Shown here: piece after piece, positions 41,365 to 50,113 of the stretch
How positions within the stretch are numbered: the stretch's first letter is position 1
Layout of the letters: every line of letters starts with the position of its first letter
Assembly (NCBI RefSeq): GCF_004136315.1
Contig: NZ_CP029562.1
Span: forward strand, 3,495,501 to 3,559,500
Reading direction: 5' to 3'
Source of the DNA: Mesorhizobium sp. Pch-S
GTDB lineage: Bacteria > Pseudomonadota > Alphaproteobacteria > Rhizobiales > Rhizobiaceae
Length of the DNA stretch: 64,000 bases
Notes under the pieces: generated by a model
Told to the model about the DNA's origin: nothing
Database searches by the model: none
The model's input: the letters and a program-made list of their open reading frames with translations, nothing else
Made by a program: the position numbers and the translations under genes

Positions 41365-42347
41365 GCGCTGGCCTCGCTGGCGCCGACGCGCGGGTCGAGG
41401 AAGGCGTAAGCGATATCGACCAGGAGGTTGATGAGAATGACCAGGACGGCGCTGACCAGGATGATGCCGAGCAGCAGCGGCGTGTCGCGCAGCGCCACGG
41501 CCTCCTGTGCCAGCCGTCCCAGGCCGGGCACGGAAAAGATGCTTTCGATGACGACGCTGCCCCCCAGCATCTGGGCGGATTGCAGGCCGAGCATGGTGAC
41601 CAGAGGCAGCAGCGCATTGCGCGCCACATGAGCCAGCACGATGCGCCGGCGGCTGAGCCCCCTGGCGCGGGCAGCGCGTACGAAATCCAGCCGCCACACC
41701 TCGGCCATGCCGGCGCGCATCATCCTGAGATAGAGCGCCAGATAAATCACGCCGAGAGAGGTCACCGGCAGGACGAGGTGATGGGCGATGTCGGCAGCCC
41801 GCGCGAAGCCGGTCTTGCCGGACGCGATTGTCTCGAAACCGGAGATGGGAAACCAGCGCAGATCGACGGCAAAGATGATGACCAGCACCAGCGCCAGCCA
41901 GAAACCGGGCACGGCGTAGAGCGCCAGCGATGCCGTCGACAGCAAGCGGTCGCGAAAGCTTCCAGGTTTCGCGCCGGCATAGATGCCGAGTGCCGAGCCG
42001 AGGCCGAAAGACAGGGCTGTCGAAGCGCCCATCAGGACAAGCGTCACTGGCAGCCGTTCCAGGATGACGTCGCGGATCGGCCGCGAGAAGGCAACCGACT
42101 GGCCGAGATCGAAGTGCAGCAGCGCCCACAGATAGTTGGCCAGCCGTGTCGCGGCGGACTGGTCGAGGCCCCAGCTCTGCCGCATCGCCTCGACGAGACC
42201 GGCATCGCCGCCGGTCGACACGAGATAGGCGTCGACCGCATCGCCGGGCGCTGCCTCGAGCAGGAGGAACGTGCCGACAACGACGATCAGGAGCACGAAG
42301 ACGGAGCCGACGAGGCGCCGGCGCAGAAGGAGGAAGGCACGTGACAT
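41361..42347 (-). CDS. oligopeptide-type ABC transporter permease, DppB-like
   Basis: A 328-residue permease with the DppB pattern: an N-terminal helix, GDAVDAYLVSTGG, GLDQSAATRLANYLWALLHF, then FDLGQSVAFSRPI, and the C-terminal EAA loop with LRMMRAGMAEVWRLDFVRAA. It forms the pore with the DppC-like protein. I start it at 42347 (MSRAFLLLRRRL); 21 further upstream codons are open but lie against the binding-protein end. The ribosome site AGGAGG is not obvious, so coupling to the binding-protein gene is likely. Confidence 0.9.
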   Translation of the reverse strand: MSRAFLLLRRRLVGSVFVLLIVVVGTFLLLEAAPGDAVDAYLVSTGGDAGLVEAMRQSWGLDQSAATRLANYLWALLHFDLGQSVAFSRPIRDVILERLPVTLVLMGASTALSFGLGSALGIYAGAKPGSFRDRLLSTASLALYAVPGFWLALVLVIIFAVDLRWFPISGFETIASGKTGFARAADIAHHLVLPVTSLGVIYLALYLRMMRAGMAEVWRLDFVRAARARGLSRRRIVLAHVARNALLPLVTMLGLQSAQMLGGSVVIESIFSVPGLGRLAQEAVALRDTPLLLGIILVSAVLVILINLLVDIAYAFLDPRVGASEASA

Positions 42348-42379
42348 GAGTACAAAACTTTGAGGCCGGAACCACCAGC

Positions 42380-44029
42380 TTACGCGCTGGCGGCTGGCGA
42401 CCTCAAGCACCGATCCCGATTACTTGGCCAGCCAGGTGTCCGACCAGTTCGACACCGCCCAGCGCGGATTGTGGCGATGTTGCCCACCTTGTCGCTGGCA
42501 ACCGAAATGAAGGTCCAGTCAGCGACGTTGATGAAGGGCAGGTCCTCGACGACCTTCTTCTGGAATTGCTTGTAGAGATCGGTACGTGTCGTGGCATCCA
42601 GCGTCTCGGCCGCCTTGGCGATGATGCCGTCGATGTCGGCGTTCTTGTAGCCGCCCTGGTTGGAGAAGGGCACGCCGTCGGGAATGCCGCTCTGCGCCAG
42701 GATGGTGGTGGAGATCGCCGGGTCGCCGCGGAACACGGGCGGGCCGACAGCGAGGTCGAAGGCATGGTCGGTATAGACTGCCTTGATATGTGCTGCGGAG
42801 TCGTTGTTGACCAGCTCGGCGTCGATGCCGATGGCCGCAAGCGCCTGGCGCAGATAGTCACCGAATTGCTTGGTTTCGTTGAAATAGGGAGCCGGCAGCA
42901 GCTTGAGCTTGAAGCGCTTGCCGTCAGCGCCGGCCTTGTAGCCGGCCTCGTCGAGCAGGGCGTTGGCCTTGGCGACGTCGAAGGCATAGGCCGGCACGTC
43001 AGCGGTATAGAACTGCCTGTCGTTTTTCGGCACTGGTCCGGAGGCGGTTTCCGCATAGCCGAGGAAGATCGTCTTGACGACGAAATCCTTGTCGATGGCA
43101 TGCGCGATCGCCTGCCGCACCTTCACATCGGCCAGTTCCTTGCGGCGGTGGTTGATTTCCACGACCAGCTGGTAGGTGAGGCCTTCATAACCCTTGGTGA
43201 CGACCTTCAGTCCCGGCACCTTGGAAATGCGGTCGAGGTCGGCCAGCGGCACGGCCGAGAAGGCAGCAAGCTGGATCTCCTCCGCTTCTAGCGCATTGGC
43301 GGCTGCCGAGCGATCCGGCAGCACCTGGTAGACGATCTCGTCGAGATTGGGTTCACCCTTGCCCCAATAGGCGGTGTTCTTCTCCAGCCGGTAGTACTGG
43401 CCGGCCTTGTGTTCGGCGAACTTGAAAGGACCTGTGCCGATCGGCGCGGTGTTGGCCGGGTTCTCCTCGATCTTGCCGTTCTCATAGACGTGCTTGGGCA
43501 CGACGCTGGTCAGCGCCGGCAGGGCGTTGCGGATCAGCTGGAACGGCGTGGGCTTGGCGAATTTGAAGACGGCGGTGTGCTTGTCCGGCGTTTCGACCGC
43601 TTCAAGGTCCTTGAAGACGACGCGGCCGAGGTTCTGCAACGGCTTCCAGATCTGCAAGGCCGAAAAGGCGACGTCGGCCGAGGTGAACGGCTTGCCGTCG
43701 TGCCAGGTCACGCCCTCGCGCAGCTTGAAGGTGACAGACTTGCCGTCTTCCGAGCCTTCCCAACTGGTGGCGAGACGAGGGCTGAGCCCGTCCTTGCCTT
43801 CATAGTCGGCTTCCGCGAGCGGCTCGACGATCTTGGACGAGATGAAGAAGACGCCGTTGGAGGCGACGATCGCCGGGTTCAGGTTGCGTGGCTCGGAATC
43901 GGCCGCGACCGTCAGACGCCCCCCTTTTTGCGGTTCCTGCGCCCAGCCGATGGTCGGGAGGGCGGTCGAGGCAAGCAACAATGCGGTGCCTGAAAGCAGC
44001 GAGCGCCTGGTGAGGCTGAAATCCGACAT
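42380..44029 (-). CDS. peptide/solute-binding protein (SBP_bac_5) with a frameshifted C-terminus
   Basis: A secreted family-5 binding protein: Tat-like signal (TRRSLLSGTALLLAST, about residues 7-22), then RLTVAADSEPRNLNPAI, TFKLREGVTWHDGKPFTSADV, TAPIGTGPFKFAEHK and QAIAHAIDKDFVVKTIF. The frame given ends in an Arg-rich tail after DKVGNIAT. The other frame, after restoring one A at about 42469-42470, would give PRWAVSNWSDTWLAK and stop at 42420, which is a normal C-terminus for this family. So one base seems lost from a short A run. The protein may still work, since only the last 15 or so residues change. It leads the operon with two permeases, two ATPases and the ATC-hydrolase-like gene. Confidence 0.85.
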   Translation of the reverse strand: MSDFSLTRRSLLSGTALLLASTALPTIGWAQEPQKGGRLTVAADSEPRNLNPAIVASNGVFFISSKIVEPLAEADYEGKDGLSPRLATSWEGSEDGKSVTFKLREGVTWHDGKPFTSADVAFSALQIWKPLQNLGRVVFKDLEAVETPDKHTAVFKFAKPTPFQLIRNALPALTSVVPKHVYENGKIEENPANTAPIGTGPFKFAEHKAGQYYRLEKNTAYWGKGEPNLDEIVYQVLPDRSAAANALEAEEIQLAAFSAVPLADLDRISKVPGLKVVTKGYEGLTYQLVVEINHRRKELADVKVRQAIAHAIDKDFVVKTIFLGYAETASGPVPKNDRQFYTADVPAYAFDVAKANALLDEAGYKAGADGKRFKLKLLPAPYFNETKQFGDYLRQALAAIGIDAELVNNDSAAHIKAVYTDHAFDLAVGPPVFRGDPAISTTILAQSGIPDGVPFSNQGGYKNADIDGIIAKAAETLDATTRTDLYKQFQKKVVEDLPFINVADWTFISVASDKVGNIATIRAGRCRTGRTPGWPSNRDRCLRSPAASA

Positions 44030-44267
44030 GACTGATCCCCCAAAATGACCCGCCAGGCGGGTTCAACATTGCGGACAGGTCTGGCACCTGTTTCCACCGG
44101 CGCGGATTATGACCTTTGTCGGCTGTTTCACCAGAGAAGGAATTGGCGCAAAAGGCCCTGGCGTTGAAATTTCCATCCGCTGGACCAGCCGTGGTGCATG
44201 CCAAAAGCGTTGCGGTTTGATGGTGCGCATGAGACAGCAGGGCAGCCATTGATCAAAGCAAGGTGAG

Positions 44268-45569
44268 ATGCCGATGCCCTCAGCGCGTGATCGTCTCGAA
44301 GCCGTCCTGTCGCGTCTCGCAGAGCGGGCCGCCGGCGAGAAGGTGTTCACCAAGCTCTATCCAGACGCGGCCCGCGCAGCGGCCGACGCAACCGACGCTC
44401 GGCGGAAGGCCGGAATCGCGCTGGGGCCGCTCGACGGCGAGATCGTCTCGATCAAGGATCTGCTCGACGTCGGCGGCGAACCGACGCTGGCCGGTTCGCT
44501 GCTTCGCCGCACCGCCGCACCGGCGCAGAAGGACGCACCGGTGGTGCAGCGTCTGCGCCAGGCCGGAGCCGTCATCATCGGCAAGACCAACATGACCGAA
44601 TTCGCCTTTACTGCGCTCGGCCTCAATCCGCATTACGGCACGCCGGGCAACGGTGCCGATGCCAGGCGCGTGCCGGGAGGATCTTCATCGGGCGCTGGCG
44701 TGTCGGTGGCCGAAGGCACCAGCGCCATTTCGATCGGTTCGGATACCGGCGGATCGATCCGCATCCCGGCGGCGCTGAACGGTGTTGTCGGCTTCAAGCC
44801 GACGGCGCGCCGTGTGCCTCTGGATGGCGCCTTCCCACTTTCTTTCGCGCTGGATTCGCTCGGCCCGCTGGCACGCAGCGTTGCCGAATGTGCCGCCACC
44901 GACGCGATCCTCGCCGGCGAGGAACCTCTGCCGTTGGTGCCCGCGCGGCTCGATGGCCTGCGCGTCGGTATTCCGCGTGGCGCCCTGTTCGACGACACGG
45001 AGGAAACGATCGCCCACGCCTTCGAGGATGCGATCCGCAGACTGGAGCGGTCGGGCGCACGCCTTTTCGACATTGCCATCGACGACCTTGTCGACGCGAT
45101 GAATGAGGCCACGCAATATGGTTCGATCGCAGGCATGGAAGGTGCTGCCATCCACGCCGACTGGCTGGAAGCCGGCACGAACGTCGCGGTCGATCCGCAT
45201 GTCAGCGTACCGCTGGCCCGTTATGCCAAGGCGCCGGTGCCGGTCTACATCCGCACCATGCGCAGTCGCCTCGGGCACATTGCCGAGATGGATCGCAGAT
45301 TGGCGGATTTCGACGTGCTGGCATTGCCGACCGTTCCGGTGGCGGCGCCGCTGATCGATGCGGTGATGGCCGACCCGAAATTCGACGACCGCATGGAAGG
45401 ACTTCTGCTGCGCAACACCGAGGTGTTCAACTATTTCGACCAGTGCGCGATCTCGCTGCCAATGCCGGGTACCGTTTTGCCATCGGGCCTGATGCTGGTC
45501 GGCCGCAATGGACATGACCGCCGCCTGCTGGCGATTGCGGCTTCGGTCGAGGCCTTGCTCAAGGCCTAA
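44268..45569 (+). CDS. amidase-signature family amidase
   Basis: A 433-residue amidase: catalytic Lys63 in VSIKDLLDVGG, the Gly-Ser-rich signature RVPGGSSSGAGVSVAEG carrying the cis-Ser, and GSDTGGSIRIPAAL carrying the nucleophilic Ser. These form the Ser-Ser-Lys triad of the amidase signature family (GatA, AtzF, indole-acetamide hydrolase). It hydrolyses an amide or carbamoyl bond in the cytoplasm. There is no C-terminal AtzF-like extension. It is divergent from the oligopeptide-type ABC operon across 238 bp, suggesting it processes the imported compound. The start at MPMPSAR is not strongly marked; a codon or two either way is possible. Confidence 0.9.
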   Translation: MPMPSARDRLEAVLSRLAERAAGEKVFTKLYPDAARAAADATDARRKAGIALGPLDGEIVSIKDLLDVGGEPTLAGSLLRRTAAPAQKDAPVVQRLRQAGAVIIGKTNMTEFAFTALGLNPHYGTPGNGADARRVPGGSSSGAGVSVAEGTSAISIGSDTGGSIRIPAALNGVVGFKPTARRVPLDGAFPLSFALDSLGPLARSVAECAATDAILAGEEPLPLVPARLDGLRVGIPRGALFDDTEETIAHAFEDAIRRLERSGARLFDIAIDDLVDAMNEATQYGSIAGMEGAAIHADWLEAGTNVAVDPHVSVPLARYAKAPVPVYIRTMRSRLGHIAEMDRRLADFDVLALPTVPVAAPLIDAVMADPKFDDRMEGLLLRNTEVFNYFDQCAISLPMPGTVLPSGLMLVGRNGHDRRLLAIAASVEALLKA

Positions 45570-45585
45570 GCCTTCCTGGAGGGCT

Positions 45586-45619
45586 GCCGACAGAGCAGGT
45601 TCGGGTTCGCTCTATCGGC
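45586..45619. terminator. bidirectional hairpin between amidase and permease genes
   Basis: Inverted repeat with 10 of 11 bases paired (GCCGACAGAGC / GCTCTATCGGC) and a 12-nt loop, located between the convergent amidase stop (45569) and the permease stop (45626). No long T-run. Confidence 0.55.
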
Positions 45620-45625
45620 CTGTCA

Positions 45626-46594
45626 CTATTTGCTGCCGCGCCGGCGCAGTCCGTCGAAATAGACGATGACGATGATCAGCACGCCGGTGATGACCCGCTG
45701 CCAGAACGCGTTGACGTTGAGCAGGTTGGCGCCGTTGTTGATGGTGGCCAGGATGAAGGCGCCGAGAAGGGGGCCGTGCACCGAACCGACGGCGCCGAAC
45801 AGCGACGTGCCACCGATGACCGAGGAGGCGATCGCCTGCAGCTCCCAGCCTTCGGCCTGGGTGGGATTGCCGATGCCGATGCGTGAGGCGAGCAGGACAC
45901 CGACAAAGGCCGCGCACAGGCCAGACAGCGTGTAGGCCATGTAGATGGTGCGCTGGACGTTGACACCGGAGAGGCGCGCGGCCTCGGCATTGGAGCCGAC
46001 CGAAAACAGATAGCGGCCCCAGCGCGTGTGGTGCAGGAAGATGTAGGCGGGTACGCCGACAAGGATGACCATCCAGAACAGGTTGGGCACGCCGACGAAG
46101 GAGCCGCGCGAGAACTCCTGGAAGGCGTCGTTGTTGATGGAAATCGAGTTGCCGTTGGTCATCAAAAGGCCGATGCCGCGCAGCGAGGTCAAGGTGGCCA
46201 GCGTGATGATGAAGGGCGGCAGCCCCATCTTGACGATGCCGAAGCCGTGGAAGAGACCGATGGCGACGCCGATCAGCAAGGTGATCAGGATGGCGACAAA
46301 AACCGGCAGGCCGGAATTGATCAGCATCGCCGTTGTCACGGTCGCAAAGCCGACGACCGCGCCAACGGAAAGGTCTATGCCGCCGGTGATGATGACGAAG
46401 GTCTGGCCGACCGCCAGAATGGCGATCATCGAGCCCTGGCGCAGCAAGTTGGAGATGTTGTTGGCGGTGGCGAAGCTGGAGGTCGAGAAAGAAAGCAGGA
46501 CCCACAACAGAACCAGCAGCGCCAGCAGCGTCAGCCCGAACAGCGCGTTGTAGTTGCGCTTCGGCTTTTCGGCGGGGATCGCCTCGGTGCTCAT
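45626..46594 (-). CDS. sugar ABC transporter permease, RbsC family
   Basis: A 322-residue hydrophobic protein with the RbsC signature ITGGIDLSVGAVVGFATV near residues 70-87 and the C-terminal IASSVIGGTSLFGAVGSV loop. Its start overlaps the ATPase stop (ATGA). It is the only permease of this importer, so it would act as a homodimer, unlike the first sugar system in the window, which has two. It is the last gene of the fucose-like operon. Confidence 0.93.
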   Translation of the reverse strand: MSTEAIPAEKPKRNYNALFGLTLLALLVLLWVLLSFSTSSFATANNISNLLRQGSMIAILAVGQTFVIITGGIDLSVGAVVGFATVTTAMLINSGLPVFVAILITLLIGVAIGLFHGFGIVKMGLPPFIITLATLTSLRGIGLLMTNGNSISINNDAFQEFSRGSFVGVPNLFWMVILVGVPAYIFLHHTRWGRYLFSVGSNAEAARLSGVNVQRTIYMAYTLSGLCAAFVGVLLASRIGIGNPTQAEGWELQAIASSVIGGTSLFGAVGSVHGPLLGAFILATINNGANLLNVNAFWQRVITGVLIIVIVYFDGLRRRGSK

Positions 46595-48144
46595 GGGTGT
46601 CCTCCCGTTCTTTCCTGCTTCTCGGCCAGCGCCTGGGTCAGGATGTCTTCGTGGCTGGCGGTGTGGAAGCCATGCGTGGCGACCAGCTTGCCGCGCCGGA
46701 AAACATGCAGCGTATCGGCCAGTTCATAGACTTCCGGCAGATAGGACGAGATCAGGATGATGCCCGCGCCCTGGGAGAGCAGCGTGGAGAAAAGCCGGTA
46801 GATTTCCGCCTTGGTGCCGACGTCGACGCCCACCGTCGGCTCGTCGAAGATGAACAGCTTGGCGCCATGGTTCAGCCATTTGCCGATGACGATCTTCTGC
46901 TGGTTGCCGCCGGAGAGACTGGAGGCCAGCGCTTGGCGTCCGGCCGTCTTGATGCGCAGGCCGGCGATCTGCTGCTCGGCATGTTTTGTCTCTTCTCCGC
47001 CGGAGATCAGAGCACTCCTGCTGATGCGCTTGTAGATCGGCAGGTTGAGGTTCAGGCTCACCGGCAGATTGAGGCAGAGGCCCTGGTCGCGTCGGCTTTC
47101 AGGCGCAAGCGCCATGCCGAGCTTGATTGCATCGTGCTCGGAACGGATGTGAACTTCCTTGCCGTCCCACAACACCATGCCGGAAGATTTCGGGTGACGG
47201 CCATAGAGGGTGGTGACGAATTCGCTACGCCCGGCACCGATCAGACCGTAGAGACCGACGATCTCACCTTCGTGCACGGTCATCGAGACATTCTCGAAGC
47301 CATTGCCGGAAAGCTCTCTGGTTTCCAGGATCGCCCTGCCGATCGGGAACGCGTCCTTGTGGTAGATCTGTTCGATCGTGCGGTTGATCATCAACCGCAC
47401 CAGTTCGGTCTCGTCGGTCTGCTTGATGTTGCGGGTGCCGACATAGGTGCCGTCGCGCAGCACCGAAACACGGTCGGCCAGTTCGAACACCTCTTCCATG
47501 CGGTGGCTGATGTAGATGATGGTGACGCCTTCGGCTTTGAGCCGGCGGATCAAGGCGAAAAGCTGGTCGGCCTCCTTGCGCGTCAGATAGGCAGTCGGCT
47601 CGTCGAAGATAAGGAACTTTGTGCCGCGCACCGTGGCGCGGGCAGCCGCGATCAGCTGCTGCTGGCCGATGGTCAGGTCGCCCAGCATGACGTGGGCGGG
47701 CAGGTTGAAGCCGAGGTCGTTGATGATCTTCTGGGCATCACGCACCATGGCACGCTGTTGCAGGAGGCCGTAGCGGACGTTTTCCTCGCCGAGGAACATG
47801 TTGGCGGCAACGGTGAGGTGACGGCACAACACCACTTCCTGATGCACCGCGTTGATGCCGAGCTCCATCGCTTCGTGCGGTGTGGCAAGCGCGACAGGGG
47901 CGCCTTCCCAGATCACGTCCCCGGACGTGCGTGGCATGACGCCGGTCAGAAGCTTGATGAGCGTGGACTTGCCGGCGCCGTTTTCGCCGACGATCGCGTG
48001 GATTTCGCCGGCTTTGAAGGCAAGGTTCACCGGCTTCAAGGCGTGGGTGCCGGGATATTTCTTCTCCAGGCCGCGCAGTTCCAGGATCACCTTGCCGGGT
48101 TCCAGTTCCGGCGCAGGATGCTGGTGCTGTGTCGCCGATGTCAT
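46591..48144 (-). CDS. sugar ABC transporter ATPase, RbsA/MglA type
   Basis: A 517-residue two-domain ATPase. The first NBD has GENGAGKSTLIKLLTG (Walker A), the reduced signature LTIGQQQLIAAAR and LIFDEPTAYL. The second has the usual degenerate P-loop (GAGRSE), an intact signature LSGGNQQKIVIGK and an intact Walker B FIFDEPTVGVDVG. I start it at 48144 (MTSATQHQHPA); the open frame upstream crosses the dispersed repeat. It energises the importer for the sugar bound by the 48398-49393 protein. Confidence 0.93.
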   Translation of the reverse strand: MTSATQHQHPAPELEPGKVILELRGLEKKYPGTHALKPVNLAFKAGEIHAIVGENGAGKSTLIKLLTGVMPRTSGDVIWEGAPVALATPHEAMELGINAVHQEVVLCRHLTVAANMFLGEENVRYGLLQQRAMVRDAQKIINDLGFNLPAHVMLGDLTIGQQQLIAAARATVRGTKFLIFDEPTAYLTRKEADQLFALIRRLKAEGVTIIYISHRMEEVFELADRVSVLRDGTYVGTRNIKQTDETELVRLMINRTIEQIYHKDAFPIGRAILETRELSGNGFENVSMTVHEGEIVGLYGLIGAGRSEFVTTLYGRHPKSSGMVLWDGKEVHIRSEHDAIKLGMALAPESRRDQGLCLNLPVSLNLNLPIYKRISRSALISGGEETKHAEQQIAGLRIKTAGRQALASSLSGGNQQKIVIGKWLNHGAKLFIFDEPTVGVDVGTKAEIYRLFSTLLSQGAGIILISSYLPEVYELADTLHVFRRGKLVATHGFHTASHEDILTQALAEKQERTGGHP

Positions 48145-48178
48145 GACAATCCTCCCGATTGGCACGCTTTGGACAGCT

Positions 48179-48269
48179 AGAGCAATTCCAGGAAAAGTGC
48201 GTAGCGGTTTTCCGTCCGGAATTGCGTAAGACAAAGAGTTAGAGCGGTTCCGTGAAAAACGGAAACGCC
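48179..48269 (+). repeat. two-hairpin dispersed repeat, copy A
   Basis: On the plus strand: AGAGCAATTCCAGG, the core AAAAGTGCGTAGCGGTTTT (48193-48211), TCCGGAATTGC closing the first hairpin, the linker ACAAAGAGTTAGAGCGG, then a second hairpin with ACGGAAACGC. It lies in the 253-bp gap between the binding-protein and ATPase genes of one operon, where a stabilising hairpin can favour the binding protein. The remainder of 48145-48397 shows no gene. Confidence 0.8.
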
Positions 48270-48397
48270 ATAGTGCAGCCCGGCGCATGGGACCCGAACC
48301 CGACAGGCTTCGCCGCTCTCTTCTGGTTCGAAGTCACAGGCCTTCTGGCAAGTTCTCCAGGGCCGAGACGGCCCCGGAGATATCTGTCGACACGCGA

Positions 48398-49393
48398 TCA
48401 GTTGAGCTTCGGATTGAGCAGCGCGTCGATCTTCGGCTCCTTCATGTTCGCCTTGGTGACAAGATTGGCGCCGGTGTCGACGAAGGTCTCGACCTTCTCA
48501 CCCTTCGAGGCGGCCAGCGCGGTCTTGATGCCGTCATAACCCATGCGATACGGGTCCTGCACGACAAGACCGGAAATGACCCCGTCATTGAGGAACTTGA
48601 TCAGCTTCTCGTCGCTGTCGAAACCGATCAGTCCGACCTTGCCGGAAAGGCTGTTTTCGGCAATCGCCTGGCCGACACCCTGCGCCATGATCAGGTTGGA
48701 GGCGAAGATGCCCTTCAGGTCCGGATTGGCGGTGATCAGGTCGGTTGCGATGTTGAGACCGGTCGTGGCCTGACCATCGGCATATTTGTCGGCAACCACC
48801 GTCAGGCCCGGATATTTGGCCTTGACCTGTTCGAGGAAGCCTTCGCGGCGCTGTTCAAGCGAGCCGGCACCTGGAAGTGCGGTGATGATCGCTACCTTGC
48901 CTTCGACCTTGCCGCCATTGGCGGCGCCGATCGCGGCGGCCAGACCGTCGGCTGCAACCTGGCCGCCGACCTTGTTGTCGGTGGTCAGGAAGGAGGTGAA
49001 GGCCTTGGAATCGGCCGAGGAGTCGATGCCGATGATCTTCACCTTCTTGGCTGCTTCGTCGATCGGCTTGCCGAGAGCCTTGGCTTCGGTCGGAGCGATC
49101 ACGACGGCGGCCGGATTGCCGGCCACCGCGTTTTCCAGGATCGAGATCTGGCCGTTCACGTCGGTCTCGGCTTGCGCGCCGAGTTCCGGCACGTTCACGC
49201 CAAGGTCCTTGCCGGCCTTGCGGGCGCCGGCAAGAACGATCTGCCAGTAGAAGGAGGTGGTGTCCTTCACGATGATCGGAATTGTGGTGTCGGCGGCAGC
49301 GGCCGGTCCCGGCTGAAATGCGCCGGCCAGCATCGAGGCAGCGGCGAGTGCCACGAAAGTGCGGCGGCTGAGCATGCTTTTCACGAATTTCAT
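48398..49393 (-). CDS. periplasmic sugar-binding protein, RbsB-like
   Basis: A 331-residue secreted protein. The signal peptide covers about residues 1-33 (KSMLSRRTFVALAAASMLAG, cleavage after AAAA). The mature part is a type I binding protein: IPIIVKDTTSFYWQIVLAGARKAG, VVIAPTEAKALGKPIDEA, GLNIATDLITANPDLKGIF and VGLIGFDSDEKLIKFLNDG. This is the ribose/galactose-binding cluster, more RbsB-like than LsrB-like. The start at 49393 is that of the signal peptide; 21 further codons are open. It is followed by the repeat and then the ATPase. The 233-bp region 49394-49626 upstream contains a nearly direct repeat GCGAAGTCC (twice) and probably its promoter, but no gene. Confidence 0.9.
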   Translation of the reverse strand: MKFVKSMLSRRTFVALAAASMLAGAFQPGPAAAADTTIPIIVKDTTSFYWQIVLAGARKAGKDLGVNVPELGAQAETDVNGQISILENAVAGNPAAVVIAPTEAKALGKPIDEAAKKVKIIGIDSSADSKAFTSFLTTDNKVGGQVAADGLAAAIGAANGGKVEGKVAIITALPGAGSLEQRREGFLEQVKAKYPGLTVVADKYADGQATTGLNIATDLITANPDLKGIFASNLIMAQGVGQAIAENSLSGKVGLIGFDSDEKLIKFLNDGVISGLVVQDPYRMGYDGIKTALAASKGEKVETFVDTGANLVTKANMKEPKIDALLNPKLN

Positions 49394-49626
49394 AGGCTTC
49401 CTCCCAAAGTCGCCCGGTCGATTACGCGAAGTCCCTTCTGGATAGGCGAAGTCCAATCAGGACTTTATGGATAAAAAACAGCATCTCGATTTTTAGTGGA
49501 TCGTGGCTGGGCTTGCAAGTGTGACGCTCCCCTCCGTGGCCCTCACGACCCTCGTTCCGATATGAGGCATCAATTCCAAAACAAGGTCAATGCGGAATAA
49601 TCATTCCATATTGTGTGCCGTGTCTT

Positions 49627-50064
49627 TCAATCCTGTTCCGAGCGGACCACGCCTTTCTTGAGAAGGATGTTGGCGTAGGAGGCACGCTCGCCGGAGGCAA
49701 CGATGTAAGCGGCCTTGGCCGCACGCTCATAGAAGGCGAACCGTTCCAGGGGAGCGACGACAAAAGGGCCGGCCAGGCGGTCGATGATCGACTGGTAGGA
49801 GCGGCAGATGTCAGGAAGTCTGTCCGCGTCTTCGACGACTGCCATCCGAAAAGCTGCGGCCGGTGCATAGGTGTCGAGCGGCATGTGAGTGAGGATCGCT
49901 TCAAGCAACGCCTCGCCGCCCAGCCCATCGGCGCGCACGACCTTGGGCCCCTGCGTACTTGCCGGAAAATTACCGTCGGCGATGACGATCTCGTCGCCAT
50001 GGCCCATGCTGCGCAACGCATGCAGCAGGTCGGGGCCGAGAAGAGGATGAATGCCGCGCAGCAT
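49627..50064 (-). CDS. FucU/RbsD-family sugar mutarotase
   Basis: A 145-residue protein: MLRGIHPLLGPDLLHALRSMGHGDEIVIADGNFPA carries the catalytic His (HGDEI) and Asp of the RbsD/FucU fold (fewer than 20 contiguous conserved bases are cited: IHPLLGPDLLHALRSMGHGD). It interconverts alpha and beta anomers of fucose or ribose. Full-length FucU is about 140 residues, whereas RbsD is similar; the spacing MGHGDEI favours FucU. It lies 49 nt after the aldo/keto reductase gene and upstream of the binding protein, supporting a pyranose substrate such as L-fucose. Confidence 0.88.
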   Translation of the reverse strand: MLRGIHPLLGPDLLHALRSMGHGDEIVIADGNFPASTQGPKVVRADGLGGEALLEAILTHMPLDTYAPAAAFRMAVVEDADRLPDICRSYQSIIDRLAGPFVVAPLERFAFYERAAKAAYIVASGERASYANILLKKGVVRSEQD

Positions 50065-50113
50065 CAGGCGATGTCCTTCGGAGTTGTTGTCTGGCCGTTG
50101 CGTCCAACTGGCT

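Noticed and set aside
40543..42375. 610-codon frame that appears to fuse two permeases
   Set aside because: Only the last 273 codons match a DppC-like permease. The upstream part is a shadow of the DppB-like gene in another frame, with the ATGA junction at 41361-41364.
46597..48180. 527-codon plus-strand open frame
   Set aside because: Antisense to the RbsA-type ATPase with intact motifs; no recognisable domain.
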